Shown here: positions 35,489-45,273 of the stretch, piece after piece
How the letters are laid out: each line of letters opens with the position of its first letter
Numbering within the stretch: the stretch's first letter is position 1
Assembly: GCA_028868825.1 (NCBI GenBank)
Contig: JAGWTU010000014.1
Span: forward strand, 52,865-116,864
Direction of reading: 5' to 3'
DNA length: 64,000 nucleotides
DNA from: Burkholderiales bacterium
Lineage (GTDB): Bacteria; Pseudomonadota; Gammaproteobacteria; Burkholderiales; Burkholderiaceae_C
The notes under the pieces: model-generated
Databases searched by the model: none
Told to the model about the DNA's origin: nothing
Seen by the model: the letters and a program-made list of their open reading frames with translations, nothing else
Translations under genes and position numbers: made by a program

Positions 35489-37324
35489 TCAGCCCTTGGC
35501 CGCGGCCAGCGCCTTCTTCGGGTTCACGAGATGCCGGCGGCCATCGGGCGTGCTGTCGGCGGTGTCGACGATGATCTTTACCAGTTCGGGCGGCGTCAGC
35601 TTCGGGTTCACCGCCAGCAGCTTGCCGGCCAGGTTGGCAACCTGCGGCGACGCCATCGAAGTGCCCGACAAGGCCACGCGCTTGCCGCCCGGCAGCGTGC
35701 TTTCCACCTGGTAGCCGTTGGCGTGCACCTTGACGACCTGGCCGTAGCTGGTGAAGCTGGCCTCGTCGCCGGCCTGGTCCACTGCGCCGACGGTCAGCAT
35801 GTTGGGCAGCACGATGGCGGCCGGCACGTCCTCGACGAAGCTGGGGTCGTTGTTGCTGTTGCCGGCCGCGGTGACGAAGAGGATCTCGGGAGCGCTCCGG
35901 AACGCCTCGGTGAGCGATTTCTTCTGGATCTCGAACAGCACGCGCGCCTGCGCCTTGCGTTCCTCGGGCGTCTTGCCGATGCCGCACTGCTCCATCGCGC
36001 TCTCGATGCTGCCGACGTCGCCGCCCCAACTCATGTTCACCACGCGCACCTTCTGGGCCTTCAGGAAGGCCACGGTCTTCCTCGCCGCCACCGCGTCGGC
36101 CAGCGCCTGCGCCCGGCTCGGGCACGGATCGGGCTGCAGGTGGTAGTCGAACTCCAACCGCGCGACCACCAGGCGCGCGAACGGGTTGCCGGCCAGCGCG
36201 ATGCCGGCCACGTGGGTGCCATGCTCGTAGTTGCCGATCATGCCCAGTTCCTCGATCGCCTTGCGGTAGTCGGCCGGCGCCAGCGTCGAGAGGTACTGCT
36301 TGACCTCCGCGGCCTCGGGGCTGTCGATGTTGGATTGCAGGTCGGAGAAGCCCTTGCTGCGCGCGGCCATCAGGTCCAGCCGCTTCTCGACGTCGGGCGT
36401 CAGCGGCGCCAGCAGCGCCTTCGACGGCTTCGAGTACTTGTCGTAGGCGATGGCCACCGGCCGGCCTTCGGGCCCCTTGGCCAGTTGCGGGCCGAACAGC
36501 GTGATGTCCACGCCGCTGTCCCAGACGGCGATGCGCACCGGGCTCAGGCCCTGGGCCGGGTCCAGCACGACGTCGCGCGCGGCCCAGATGTCGGGCTTGA
36601 CCACCTTGTGCGCATCCAGGTAACCGGTGAACGTGGACACCAGGATCTTCTTCAGCGGCAGCGTGGCGGTCAGCGCCAGCCGGGCACTGACGATGCCGGG
36701 CGTGAACTCCGAGCTCAGCGTGCCGGTGCGGTCGACGATGGGCTGCAGCACCTCGCGCGCACCGCCCAGCACCAGGGTCTCGCCGATCAGTTCGGCGCTG
36801 GCCTTGAGCTCGCGCACGTCGTTGGCCACTACCTCGAAGGGCATGGCGTCCAGGCTCTTGCGCAAGTCCTCGGCGACGAACTTCGTGTAGGCCTCGCCTT
36901 CGCGCTGGCCGGTGGCCTTGGCGGCGCGGGTCATGCTCTGCAGGCGCAGGCCCGACATCAGCTTGTCGGCCGGCTTGTCCTGCAGCGCGCGTACCTGGTC
37001 CAGGCGCTTCAACGCATCGTCGTAGCGGCCCTCCAGGAAGTCGAGCACGGCGATCTGGTTGAGCAGGCCGCGCTGGGTGGCCTTGTCGGCGATCTCGTAG
37101 CCGTCCAGCACCGATTCGACGTCGCGCCGCACCGCGGCGGCAAACGGGTTGAAGCGGTCGCCCGACTTGACCAGATCCTCGACCTTGCCGTCCACCTTGT
37201 AGGTGAAGCGCGGCAGGTCGGCGGCCTTCTCGATGCGGGGTTTAGTCTGCGCCCAGGCAGGCGCGGCCAGGGTCAGCCCGGCCAGCAGGGGCAGCGCCAG
37301 GCGGCGGAGTTGTTTCAGTGACAT
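35489..37324 (-). CDS. Secreted S8 (subtilisin-like) serine peptidase
   Basis: Signal peptide; IAVWDSGVDI, NYEHGTHVAGIAL, VALSGTSMASPQVANLAGKLL. Confidence 0.88.
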   Translation of the reverse strand: MSLKQLRRLALPLLAGLTLAAPAWAQTKPRIEKAADLPRFTYKVDGKVEDLVKSGDRFNPFAAAVRRDVESVLDGYEIADKATQRGLLNQIAVLDFLEGRYDDALKRLDQVRALQDKPADKLMSGLRLQSMTRAAKATGQREGEAYTKFVAEDLRKSLDAMPFEVVANDVRELKASAELIGETLVLGGAREVLQPIVDRTGTLSSEFTPGIVSARLALTATLPLKKILVSTFTGYLDAHKVVKPDIWAARDVVLDPAQGLSPVRIAVWDSGVDITLFGPQLAKGPEGRPVAIAYDKYSKPSKALLAPLTPDVEKRLDLMAARSKGFSDLQSNIDSPEAAEVKQYLSTLAPADYRKAIEELGMIGNYEHGTHVAGIALAGNPFARLVVARLEFDYHLQPDPCPSRAQALADAVAARKTVAFLKAQKVRVVNMSWGGDVGSIESAMEQCGIGKTPEERKAQARVLFEIQKKSLTEAFRSAPEILFVTAAGNSNNDPSFVEDVPAAIVLPNMLTVGAVDQAGDEASFTSYGQVVKVHANGYQVESTLPGGKRVALSGTSMASPQVANLAGKLLAVNPKLTPPELVKIIVDTADSTPDGRRHLVNPKKALAAAKG

Positions 37325-37392
37325 GAGGTTTCACCGGGCGGGGCCCGGCGTCGCTGCAGGGTCTAAGCGCGCGATGCTAGACCAGGTCGCGC

Positions 37393-37680
37393 GGCCCGGT
37401 GGGACCTTCGTGACGATCGAGAAACCGGCGGCGACTTCGCGTGGCTTCGGCGTCGCTGCCGCGCGCGAGCAGGGCCGCCAGCTGGCGCATCGGCACGCAG
37501 AACATCGCGGGGTCGGTGGGCTCGATTAGGCCGAGGTGAACTTCGAGCTGCATGAGGTGCAAGCCTGGCCGGCCCCGACGCCGGCGCCCGCATGCGAGAT
37601 CGGTCAGCGCCAGATCATCGACATGCCCGAGCAGTGGAACGCGCTCGAGTTGCCGGCAGATGAATTCGCCGTCGCACCGA
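37393..37680 (+). pseudogene. Internally deleted integrase copy (paralogue of 33211-34587)
   Basis: GTFVTIEKPAATSRGFGVAAAREQGRQLAHRHAEHRGVGGLD*AEVNFELHEVQAWPAPTPAPACEIGQRQIIDMPEQWNALELPADEFAV is collinear with four separated integrase segments. Confidence 0.85.
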
Positions 37681-37739
37681 GATCTCGGTGCCTCCATCAC
37701 TCGCTCGTCGAAGCGGCGGACGCCTCTGGCTGGAGCGGG

Positions 37740-38798
37740 TCACGCCACCTTGCGCAGGAATCCTTGATTTCCACCGTTGCGATTCGGTGCGAAGCCGTTC
37801 GCTGCCAGCGTTTCCTCGGCCGTGTCGTAGAACACGCCGATCTTGCAGATCTCGCGCGCCTGCTGCGCGGTCGCGATCGGGCGGCCGAATTCGCCGGCGA
37901 TGCGCACGAGTTGCCTGATCTGCTCGACCGAACTCATCTTGCCCGACCGGTCCTGCTTCCAGAGCACGTCCTCGATGCCGCAACGCACATGCAGACCCAG
38001 GGCGATGCCGATCATGTTGATCGGCAGCACATTGAGCACCGAGCTTTCCACCGTGAGCACGGCGCCGTCGGGCACCGCGCGCAGCATATTGGCCAGGTTG
38101 TAGATGTTGGCCTGGTCCATGCCGCCGCTGATCGCGACCCAGTTCATCACCAGCGGCCCCTTGTAGACGCCGCGCCGGATCATGCGCTCGATCGTCTCGA
38201 AGCTGTTGATGTTGTAGACCTGGAACTCGCTCTGGATGCCCGCGGCCGTCAGGCGCCGGATGTGCTCCTCGACGAAGCTGGGGTTCGACGGGACGATCAT
38301 GTCCTTGTAGGTCTTGTGCAAATGGGGGAAACCTCGCGAAACACCGCGGAAGTCGTCGTCACAGGCATGCTCGGTGACATTCATCTGCGTCGTGTTGACG
38401 GTCACCGTCACCTGGTCGGGTTTCGGGCTCAGCTCCGCGAGCATGTGACGCGTGTCGTCCGACAGCCACTTGGCTTCGCCGTCCGGGCCCTCCGGGGCGA
38501 AGCTGATCGAGCCGCCGACCTGGATGATCATCTCGGGTACGGCCTTGCGCACGCCCGCGATCAATTCGTTGAACATCGACAGCCGCTTGCTCCCCTTGCC
38601 GTCGGCCTCCCGCACATGCAGATGCAGCACGGTGGCGCCGGCTTCGTAACAGTCCACGGCCTTCTGGATCTGCTCCTGCATGGTGACGGGGATGTCCTCG
38701 GGAAAGTCCGAGGGGATCCAGCCCGGCGCGTAGGGCGCGGCGGTGATGATCAGGGGTTGCTGGTTCTCGGGGTACAGGTGGCCGTCGAGGAAATTCAT
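37740..38798 (-). CDS. BKACE family (DUF849) beta-keto acid cleavage enzyme
   Basis: LIITAAPYAPGWIPSDFPEDIPVTMQEQIQKAVDCYEAGATVLHLHVRE; 352 aa, HLHVR metal motif. Confidence 0.9.
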   Translation of the reverse strand: MNFLDGHLYPENQQPLIITAAPYAPGWIPSDFPEDIPVTMQEQIQKAVDCYEAGATVLHLHVREADGKGSKRLSMFNELIAGVRKAVPEMIIQVGGSISFAPEGPDGEAKWLSDDTRHMLAELSPKPDQVTVTVNTTQMNVTEHACDDDFRGVSRGFPHLHKTYKDMIVPSNPSFVEEHIRRLTAAGIQSEFQVYNINSFETIERMIRRGVYKGPLVMNWVAISGGMDQANIYNLANMLRAVPDGAVLTVESSVLNVLPINMIGIALGLHVRCGIEDVLWKQDRSGKMSSVEQIRQLVRIAGEFGRPIATAQQAREICKIGVFYDTAEETLAANGFAPNRNGGNQGFLRKVA

Positions 38799-38847
38799 GA
38801 TGCGTGGTCTCCGGGGTCGCTTGGGGGGTCGTGATTAGGGCGCCGAT

Positions 38848-39699
38848 TCAGTAGGGGATGTCGCCCACGATGCCGGCACGTTCCATCTTGCGCGGCGCCG
38901 GCCAGTAGTCCATCACCGCGTAATGCTGGGTCGAGCGGTTGTCCCAGATGGCCACGCTGTTCGGCCGCCAGCGGAAGCGCACCTGGAATTCGGGGACCAT
39001 GGCCTGGCTCTGCAGGAATTGCAGCAACTGGCTGGCACCGGGGGTCTTGTCCAGCCCGAAGCGGACGTTCTCCGGCGTATGGAAGTTCAGGAAATGCGTC
39101 GTGAAACTGGCGACGTTGAGCACCGGCTCGCCCGTCTCCGGGTGGGTGCGCACGACCGGATGTTCGGCCGGCGGATGTTGACGCCCCAGCGCCTGCCGCT
39201 TTTCCTGATCCATCACGGCGCCGAAGCTGTGCTCGATGCTGCTGCTGGCGCGCAGCTGAGCGATCTTGCGCTTGATGTCCTGCGGCAGGCTCAGGTACGC
39301 CTGCACCATGTTCACCCAGATCGTGTCTCCGCCCACCTCCGGGCATTCGATGCAGCGCAGCACCGCGCCCATGGCCGGCGCCGCGCGCCAGAGGCCGTCG
39401 CTGTGCCAGTTGTTCTCGTAGGGGTTCCGCTCCTCGCTGCGATGGATGAGCACGAGGCCCGGATGCTCCGGATGCGTGCCCGCCACAGGGTGATCCTCGA
39501 GCGGACCGAAGCGCCGGGCCAGCGCCACATGGTCGGCACGCGAGAAGCGGTCCGGATCCTGGTCGCGGAAGAACAACACGCGATGCTTCAGCAGCAGCGC
39601 CTTGAGTTCCGCGAACAGGCCATCGCTGTATGCGGCGTCGCGCAGTTCGAGGGCCGACACCTCGGCGCCGATATGGACCGTGAGACGTTCGACCTTCAT
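38848..39699 (-). CDS. TauD/TfdA-family 2-oxoglutarate-dependent dioxygenase
   Basis: LLKHRVLFFRDQD...ENNWHSDGLWR (HxD)...NRSTQHYAVMDYWPAPRKMERAGIVGD. Confidence 0.9.
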   Translation of the reverse strand: MKVERLTVHIGAEVSALELRDAAYSDGLFAELKALLLKHRVLFFRDQDPDRFSRADHVALARRFGPLEDHPVAGTHPEHPGLVLIHRSEERNPYENNWHSDGLWRAAPAMGAVLRCIECPEVGGDTIWVNMVQAYLSLPQDIKRKIAQLRASSSIEHSFGAVMDQEKRQALGRQHPPAEHPVVRTHPETGEPVLNVASFTTHFLNFHTPENVRFGLDKTPGASQLLQFLQSQAMVPEFQVRFRWRPNSVAIWDNRSTQHYAVMDYWPAPRKMERAGIVGDIPY

Positions 39700-39762
39700 G
39701 TCCGGATTCCTGTTGGTTGCGCGATGCGCCGGTGCAGGCGTGATCCGCATCATAGCGATCGC

Positions 39763-39784
39763 ATTAATTGTTGTCGACATTAAT
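39763..39784. promoter_or_regulatory. Dyad-rich element ATTAATTGTTGTCGACATTAAT in divergent TauD/GntR intergenic region
   Basis: Two ATTAAT half-sites around a TGTCGACA palindrome, AT-rich against a GC-rich background. Confidence 0.35.
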
Positions 39785-39907
39785 TTGAAGGACAATGGCC
39801 CGCGTGCGCCGACCATTCGATCGAGCCCGGCGCCGTCGACCTTCGAGCCACGTCGTTCGTCCGCGCGGCACAAGGCGTTCGTCGCGGCGCGGGCAAGCTG
39901 CAGCATC

Positions 39908-40714
39908 ATGGCCAGACTCAAGACGACCAACACACCGAACCTCGAAGTCCTGCTGGTCCCGACCGGCCCGATGATGCTGGCCATCGAGCAGGCGGTGATG
40001 CGGGGACACCGGTGGTCCCTGGCAGCGCCGCCGGTGGCCGACCGCATCGCGGTGCGCATCGCCGGCGCCATCACGATGAACCTCATCCACGCCGGGCATC
40101 GCCTGCTGGAAACGGACATCAGCGAGACGCTGCACGTGAGTCGCGCCCCGGTGCGCGAAGCGCTGCGCATACTCGAGCGCGAGCGACTCGTCGAATTCCA
40201 GGCCCGCCACGGCGCGATCGTGACGGCGCCCGACGCCGATGACCTGCGCGACATCTACGTCGTGCGCGACGCGCTGTTCCAGATCCTGCTGCAGCAGTTG
40301 ATGGCCGAGCAAGCCGACGCGCTGCGTTCGGTGTTCGATCTGCACATGCCCCGCATCGTCGAGGCCGCCGGCGCAGCGGCGGTCGACGACTATGCGCTGC
40401 AGAGCTTCCTGCTGAGCCTGGCAATGACCGACCTGTCGCGCAACCGCGTCGTCGTCGATCTGCTGACCTCGATCTCGCTGCGCACGCTGCGCTATGTGCG
40501 CTTGGGCTTGGCGGCCGACCCTGCCCTCGTGCACGGTTCGCTGAAGACCTGGCGCGCACTGCAACGCGCCATCGAGCGGCGCGACCTGGCCGCCGTTCTC
40601 GACACGGCGAGCAAGCGCATCGCCGCGTCGCGGGATGCTGCCGTTCGGGCCATCACGCCGCCGATCGCACCGGCGCGCAAGGCCGCCGGGCCGCTCAAGC
40701 CTGCGCGGTCGTGA
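39908..40714 (+). CDS. GntR-family regulator (FCD-like)
   Basis: HRLLETDISETLHVSRAPVREALRILERERLVEFQARHGAIVTAPDADDLRDIYVVRDAL. Confidence 0.88.
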   Translation: MARLKTTNTPNLEVLLVPTGPMMLAIEQAVMRGHRWSLAAPPVADRIAVRIAGAITMNLIHAGHRLLETDISETLHVSRAPVREALRILERERLVEFQARHGAIVTAPDADDLRDIYVVRDALFQILLQQLMAEQADALRSVFDLHMPRIVEAAGAAAVDDYALQSFLLSLAMTDLSRNRVVVDLLTSISLRTLRYVRLGLAADPALVHGSLKTWRALQRAIERRDLAAVLDTASKRIAASRDAAVRAITPPIAPARKAAGPLKPARS

Positions 40715-40802
40715 GCGCCACACGCCGCGGCGGTGGACGGCTCGAACCGTGGGCGTCGACAATGCCAGCCACCCCCACCCAACATCCTGAAATCCGCTGC
40801 CG

Positions 40803-41792
40803 ATGAAAGCCTGGTTCTACGATCGCGTCGGCGCCGCCGCCGATGTCCTCACCGAAACCGAACTACCGACGCCCGAGCCTGCCGCGGGTGAAGTGCGCGT
40901 GCGCGTGCAGTGGAGCGGCGTCAATCCCTCCGACGTGAAGTCGCGCGGCGGCCTGCGCACGCGCGTGCTGCCGTTCGCGCGCATCGTTCCGCACAGCGAT
41001 GGATCGGGCGTGATCGACGCCGTCGGCGCGGGGGTCGAGCGCTCGCGCATCGGCCAGCGCGTCTGGCTGTGGAACGCGGCCTGGGGCCGGCCCGACGGCA
41101 CCGCGGCCGATTACTGCTGCCTGCCGCAGGAACAGGCCGTGCCGCTGCCCGACGCGGCCAGCGGCGAGGCGGGCGCCTGCATGGGCATCCCGGGCCTCAC
41201 GGCGATGCATGCGGTGCTGATGGACGGCGGTGTCGCCGGCAAGCGCGTGCTCGTGGCCGGCGGCGCGGGGGCGGTCGGCCATTACGCGGTGCAGATCGCC
41301 AGCCGCCTGGGCGCCGCGCACGTGATCAGCACGGTCAGCAGCGCGGAGAAGGCACGCCTGGCGCTCGCGGCCGGCGCCGATGCCGTGATCGATTACAAGA
41401 CCGAGCCCGTGGCCGAGCGCGTGCGCGAACTCAGCGGCGGCCAAGGCGTCGACCGCGTGATCGAACTCGACGTCGCGGTCAACGGCGCACTCGATCTCGA
41501 CCTGTTGCGCCCCGGCGGCGAGATCGTCGCCTACGGCAGCAGCGCGTCGCCGCTGAACCTGCCCTTCGTGCCACTGCTGACGAAGAACCTGCAGCTGAAG
41601 TGCTTCATGGTCTACCACCTGGCGACGGCCGACCGCGCCCGCGCCACCGCCGCCTTGCAGCGCATGCTCGCGCGCGGCGAACTGCAGCACGCCATCGCGG
41701 CGCGCATGCCGCTGGCCGAGATCGTGCGCGCCCACGAGGCGGTCGAGAGCGGCCGCCTCGTCGGCAACCTCGTGCTCGAGGTCGCTAGCTGA
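40803..41792 (+). CDS. NAD(P)H:quinone reductase-like zinc-type alcohol dehydrogenase family protein
   Basis: MKAWFYDRVGAAADVLTETELPTPEPAAGEVRVRVQWSGVNPSDVKSRGG...VLVAGGAGAVGHYAVQIA. Confidence 0.9.
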   Translation: MKAWFYDRVGAAADVLTETELPTPEPAAGEVRVRVQWSGVNPSDVKSRGGLRTRVLPFARIVPHSDGSGVIDAVGAGVERSRIGQRVWLWNAAWGRPDGTAADYCCLPQEQAVPLPDAASGEAGACMGIPGLTAMHAVLMDGGVAGKRVLVAGGAGAVGHYAVQIASRLGAAHVISTVSSAEKARLALAAGADAVIDYKTEPVAERVRELSGGQGVDRVIELDVAVNGALDLDLLRPGGEIVAYGSSASPLNLPFVPLLTKNLQLKCFMVYHLATADRARATAALQRMLARGELQHAIAARMPLAEIVRAHEAVESGRLVGNLVLEVAS

Positions 41793-44190
41793 CCTTCGGC
41801 AGCAGGAAGCGCGACAGGGCCGGAATCAGCACCACGGCGCCGACCATGTTCCACAGGAACATGAACGCCAGCAGGATGCCCATGTCGGCCTGGAACTTGA
41901 TCGGCGACAGCGCCCAGGTCGCGACGCCGGCCGCCAGCGTCACGCCGACGAGCACGACGACCTTGCCGGTGAAGCGCAGCGCGCGCTCGTAGGCCTGGGC
42001 CAGGCCGACGCCGGCGCGCTGCTGCGCCAGCTGCACCGACACGAGGTAGAGTGCGTAATCGACGCCGATGCCCACGCCCAAGGCGACCACCGGCAGCGTC
42101 GCGACCTTGACGCCGATGCCGAGCATCACCATCAGCGCCTCGCACAGCACCGAGGTGATGATCAGCGGCACGACGGCGACGACGACGGCGCGCCAGCTGC
42201 GGAAGGTCACGAAGCACAGCGCGATCACCGCGGCGTAGACCAGCAGCAGCATCTCGGTCCAGGCCTTCTTGACGACCTGGTTCGTCGCCGCCTCGATGCC
42301 GGCGCTGCCGGCGGCGAGCAGGAACTTGCGCTCGGGCGTGCTGTGATCGGCGGCGAAGGTCGACGCCGCCGCGGCCACGCGGTCCAGCGTTTCTGCGCGA
42401 TGGTCGGCGAGGTAGGCGACGACCGGCATCACCGAACAGTCGGTGTTGAACAGGCCGGGGCTGTTGACGCTGGCCGACTGCGCGCCGTAATTCAGCACGT
42501 CCTGGTTGCGCGCGATGGTCAGCCATTTCGGGTTGCCCTCGTTGCTGCCCGCGGTGACCTGGCGTATCGCGTCGGCCAGCGTCACCGTCGTGCGCACGCC
42601 CGGCAGCTGCTGCAGCGCCCAGGCGAGCCGATCGGCCTCGACCAGCGTCTCGTACTTCAGGCAGCCTTCCTTGGGCGTCTCGACGATCACCGCGAAGGTA
42701 TCGCTGGACAGCGAGTAATGGCCGGTGATGTAGGCGTTGTCGAGGTTGTAGCGCGAATTCGGTCGCAATTCGGGCGCGCCCGGATCGAGGTCACCGATCT
42801 TCAACCCGAGCCCGACGACATGGCCGGCGACGAGCAGCGCCGCGGCGGCAGCCAGCGCGGCGATGGCGCGGCGCCGCTCGACGAAGCGCGCGAGAAAATC
42901 GAAGGCGCGATCCATCGCGCCCTTCGGCGCCGCCGGGTCGTCGCTGCGCACGCTGCGTGCCGCTGCAGCCGGGCTCACGCCGGTGTAGCTCAGCAGCACC
43001 GGGATCAGGATGAGGTTGGTGACGATTAGCACCGCGACGCCCATGCTGGCGGTCAGCGCCAGGTCCTTGATCACCGGAATGTCGATCACCGTCAGCACCG
43101 CGAAGCCCACCGCGTCGGCCAGCAGCGCAGTGAGACCGGCCAGGAAGAGGCGGCGGAAGGTGTAGCGCGCGGCCACCAGGCGGTGCGCGCCGCGCCCGAT
43201 GTCCTGCATGATGCCGTTCATCTTCTGCGCGCCATGGCTGACGCCGATCGCGAACACCAGGAACGGCACGAGGATTGAATAAGGATTGAGTTCGTATCCC
43301 AGCGCCGCCACCAGCCCGAGCTGCCAGACCACCGCCGTCAGCGAACAACCCATCACCAGTGCCGTGCTGCGCACGCAGCGTGTGTAAAGCCAGATGATGA
43401 CCGCGGCGATCACCGCGGCGAGGCCGAAATACAGCCCCACCTGCATCAGCCCGTCGATGAGGTCGCCGACCAGCTTGGCGAAGCCGATCACGTGCAGGCC
43501 GATCTGCGGGCCGCCGGCGGCGGCAGCGGCGTCGAGCCGGTGGCGGATGGTCTCGATGCTGCTGGAGAACGCGCGGTAATCGATGTGCTGGCCCGAAGCC
43601 GCGTCGGCGTCGAGCAGCGGCACGACGAGCATGCTCGATTTGAAATCGTTGCCGACCAGGCTGCCCAGCAGGCCCGAGCGCGAGATGTTGGCACGCAGCC
43701 GCTCGATCGCAGCCGGCGTGCCGTCGTAGTTGTCGGGCATCACCGGGCCGCCCTGGAAGCCCTCCTCGGTGACCTCGGTCCAGCGCACCGCCGGCGACCA
43801 CAGCGATTTCAGCCAGGCGCGGTCGACACCCGGCGTCAGGAACAGCTCGTCGTTGATGCCCTTGAGCGTTTCAAGGTACTTCGGGTCGTAGATGTCGCCG
43901 CTGCGGTTCTCGACCACGATGCGCAGCGAATTGCCGAGCCCGCGCAAGTCGGCGCGGTGCTCGATGAAATTGCGGATATAGGGGTGGCTCTGCGGGATCA
44001 TCTTCTCGAAGCTGGCACTGAGTGCGAGCCGCGAGATGGCCGTCAAGGCCAGCAGCACGGTGACGATCGCGCAGGCGACGAGCACGCCCAGGCGGTGGTT
44101 GAAGACGGCGCGTTCGAGCCACGATCCGCTGTTGCGGTCGAAACCCTCCAGCGTCTCTTGGGGGCTGTCGTTGACAGTGGGGGCGTGCAT
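41785..44190 (-). CDS. RND/MMPL-family transporter
   Basis: 801 aa; two membrane blocks; SLTAVVWQLGLVAALGYELNPYSILVPFLVFAIGVSHGAQKMNGI and VVALGVGIGVDYALYLVSVQ. Confidence 0.88.
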   Translation of the reverse strand: MHAPTVNDSPQETLEGFDRNSGSWLERAVFNHRLGVLVACAIVTVLLALTAISRLALSASFEKMIPQSHPYIRNFIEHRADLRGLGNSLRIVVENRSGDIYDPKYLETLKGINDELFLTPGVDRAWLKSLWSPAVRWTEVTEEGFQGGPVMPDNYDGTPAAIERLRANISRSGLLGSLVGNDFKSSMLVVPLLDADAASGQHIDYRAFSSSIETIRHRLDAAAAAGGPQIGLHVIGFAKLVGDLIDGLMQVGLYFGLAAVIAAVIIWLYTRCVRSTALVMGCSLTAVVWQLGLVAALGYELNPYSILVPFLVFAIGVSHGAQKMNGIMQDIGRGAHRLVAARYTFRRLFLAGLTALLADAVGFAVLTVIDIPVIKDLALTASMGVAVLIVTNLILIPVLLSYTGVSPAAAARSVRSDDPAAPKGAMDRAFDFLARFVERRRAIAALAAAAALLVAGHVVGLGLKIGDLDPGAPELRPNSRYNLDNAYITGHYSLSSDTFAVIVETPKEGCLKYETLVEADRLAWALQQLPGVRTTVTLADAIRQVTAGSNEGNPKWLTIARNQDVLNYGAQSASVNSPGLFNTDCSVMPVVAYLADHRAETLDRVAAAASTFAADHSTPERKFLLAAGSAGIEAATNQVVKKAWTEMLLLVYAAVIALCFVTFRSWRAVVVAVVPLIITSVLCEALMVMLGIGVKVATLPVVALGVGIGVDYALYLVSVQLAQQRAGVGLAQAYERALRFTGKVVVLVGVTLAAGVATWALSPIKFQADMGILLAFMFLWNMVGAVVLIPALSRFLLPKVS

Positions 44191-44199
44191 GGGCTGGGT

Positions 44200-45237
44200 T
44201 CAGGTCAGCGCCAGCGCGTAGACGCCGCGCGGGCCGCCGAGGACGAGGCGGTCGGTCGGCGCGGCCACGACGGCTGCGGTCGGTGTCGGCCTCTCGACCT
44301 TCATCGGGGAGAAGGCGCTCGCGTCGTCGTTGCCGCGCAGCACATGGCCGGCCTGGCTGACGACGACGATGCGGCCGTGGTCGTCGAAGGTACTGGCGGT
44401 CAGTCCGACCGCGACGCCGCTGGCCACCGGCTGCCAGCCCTGACCGGCGCTGCGGACCATCGAGCCGCGCAGACCATGGGCGAGGACGAAATGCTCGTTG
44501 CCGATGAGGCCGAACAGGCTGCCCTTGGTCGGCAACTCGACGACACGGAACCGGCCGTCCGGACGGTCGAATTCGAGCAGCAGGCCCTGTTCGCCAGCGA
44601 TGAAGAGGCGGCCGGCGATGCCGCGCACCGCGTAAAGATGCAATCCCTTGGGGTTGTCGACGGCATGCAGCATCGGCTCCCAATGCGCGCCGCCGTCGGC
44701 GGTGCGCAGCGCCAGACCGAAGGCGCCGACGGCCCAGCCGTTGCGCGCATCCTCGAACCAGACGTCGAGCAGCGGGTTCTCGGTGCCCTGGTCGGCGAAA
44801 TGCAGCGCATTGGTGCGCAGCTTCTCGTCGGCCGTGCTGCCGTAGGCGGCGCGCATCAGTGGGCCCAGGCCGCGCCCGTCGAGCTGGCGCGTCCAGCGGC
44901 TGCCGCCGTCGTCGCTGTGCAGCACGACGCCGTCGTGACCGACGGCCCAGCCCGCCTGCGCCGTGGGGAACGACAGCGCGACGAGGTCCGAGGACACCGG
45001 CACCGAGCCCTGCTTCCAGTTCAGGCCGCCGTCGTCGCTGGCCAGCGCATGGCCGCGCTGGCCGACGGCGACGATGCGCCGGCCGGCGCGCGCCAAGCCG
45101 TTGATCAGCCCGCGCGGGGCCAGCGCGCTGTCCTCGGCCGGCACATCGAGCGGGTCGCGCCAGGCGGCCGCGGCGAATGGTGGCACCGCGGGCAGCGCGG
45201 CGGCGAGCAGGGTGCGGCCGAAGCGGCGTCGGTTCAT
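44200..45237 (-). CDS. YCF48/BNR-repeat photosystem II stability factor-like protein
   Basis: RRIVAVGQRGHALASDDGGLNWKQGSVPVSSDLVALSFPTAQAGWAVGHDGVVLHSDDGGSRW repeats. Confidence 0.82.
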   Translation of the reverse strand: MNRRRFGRTLLAAALPAVPPFAAAAWRDPLDVPAEDSALAPRGLINGLARAGRRIVAVGQRGHALASDDGGLNWKQGSVPVSSDLVALSFPTAQAGWAVGHDGVVLHSDDGGSRWTRQLDGRGLGPLMRAAYGSTADEKLRTNALHFADQGTENPLLDVWFEDARNGWAVGAFGLALRTADGGAHWEPMLHAVDNPKGLHLYAVRGIAGRLFIAGEQGLLLEFDRPDGRFRVVELPTKGSLFGLIGNEHFVLAHGLRGSMVRSAGQGWQPVASGVAVGLTASTFDDHGRIVVVSQAGHVLRGNDDASAFSPMKVERPTPTAAVVAAPTDRLVLGGPRGVYALALT

Positions 45238-45273
45238 GGCGATGGCGGTGGCGCGAGCGGGTGATCGCGGGCG

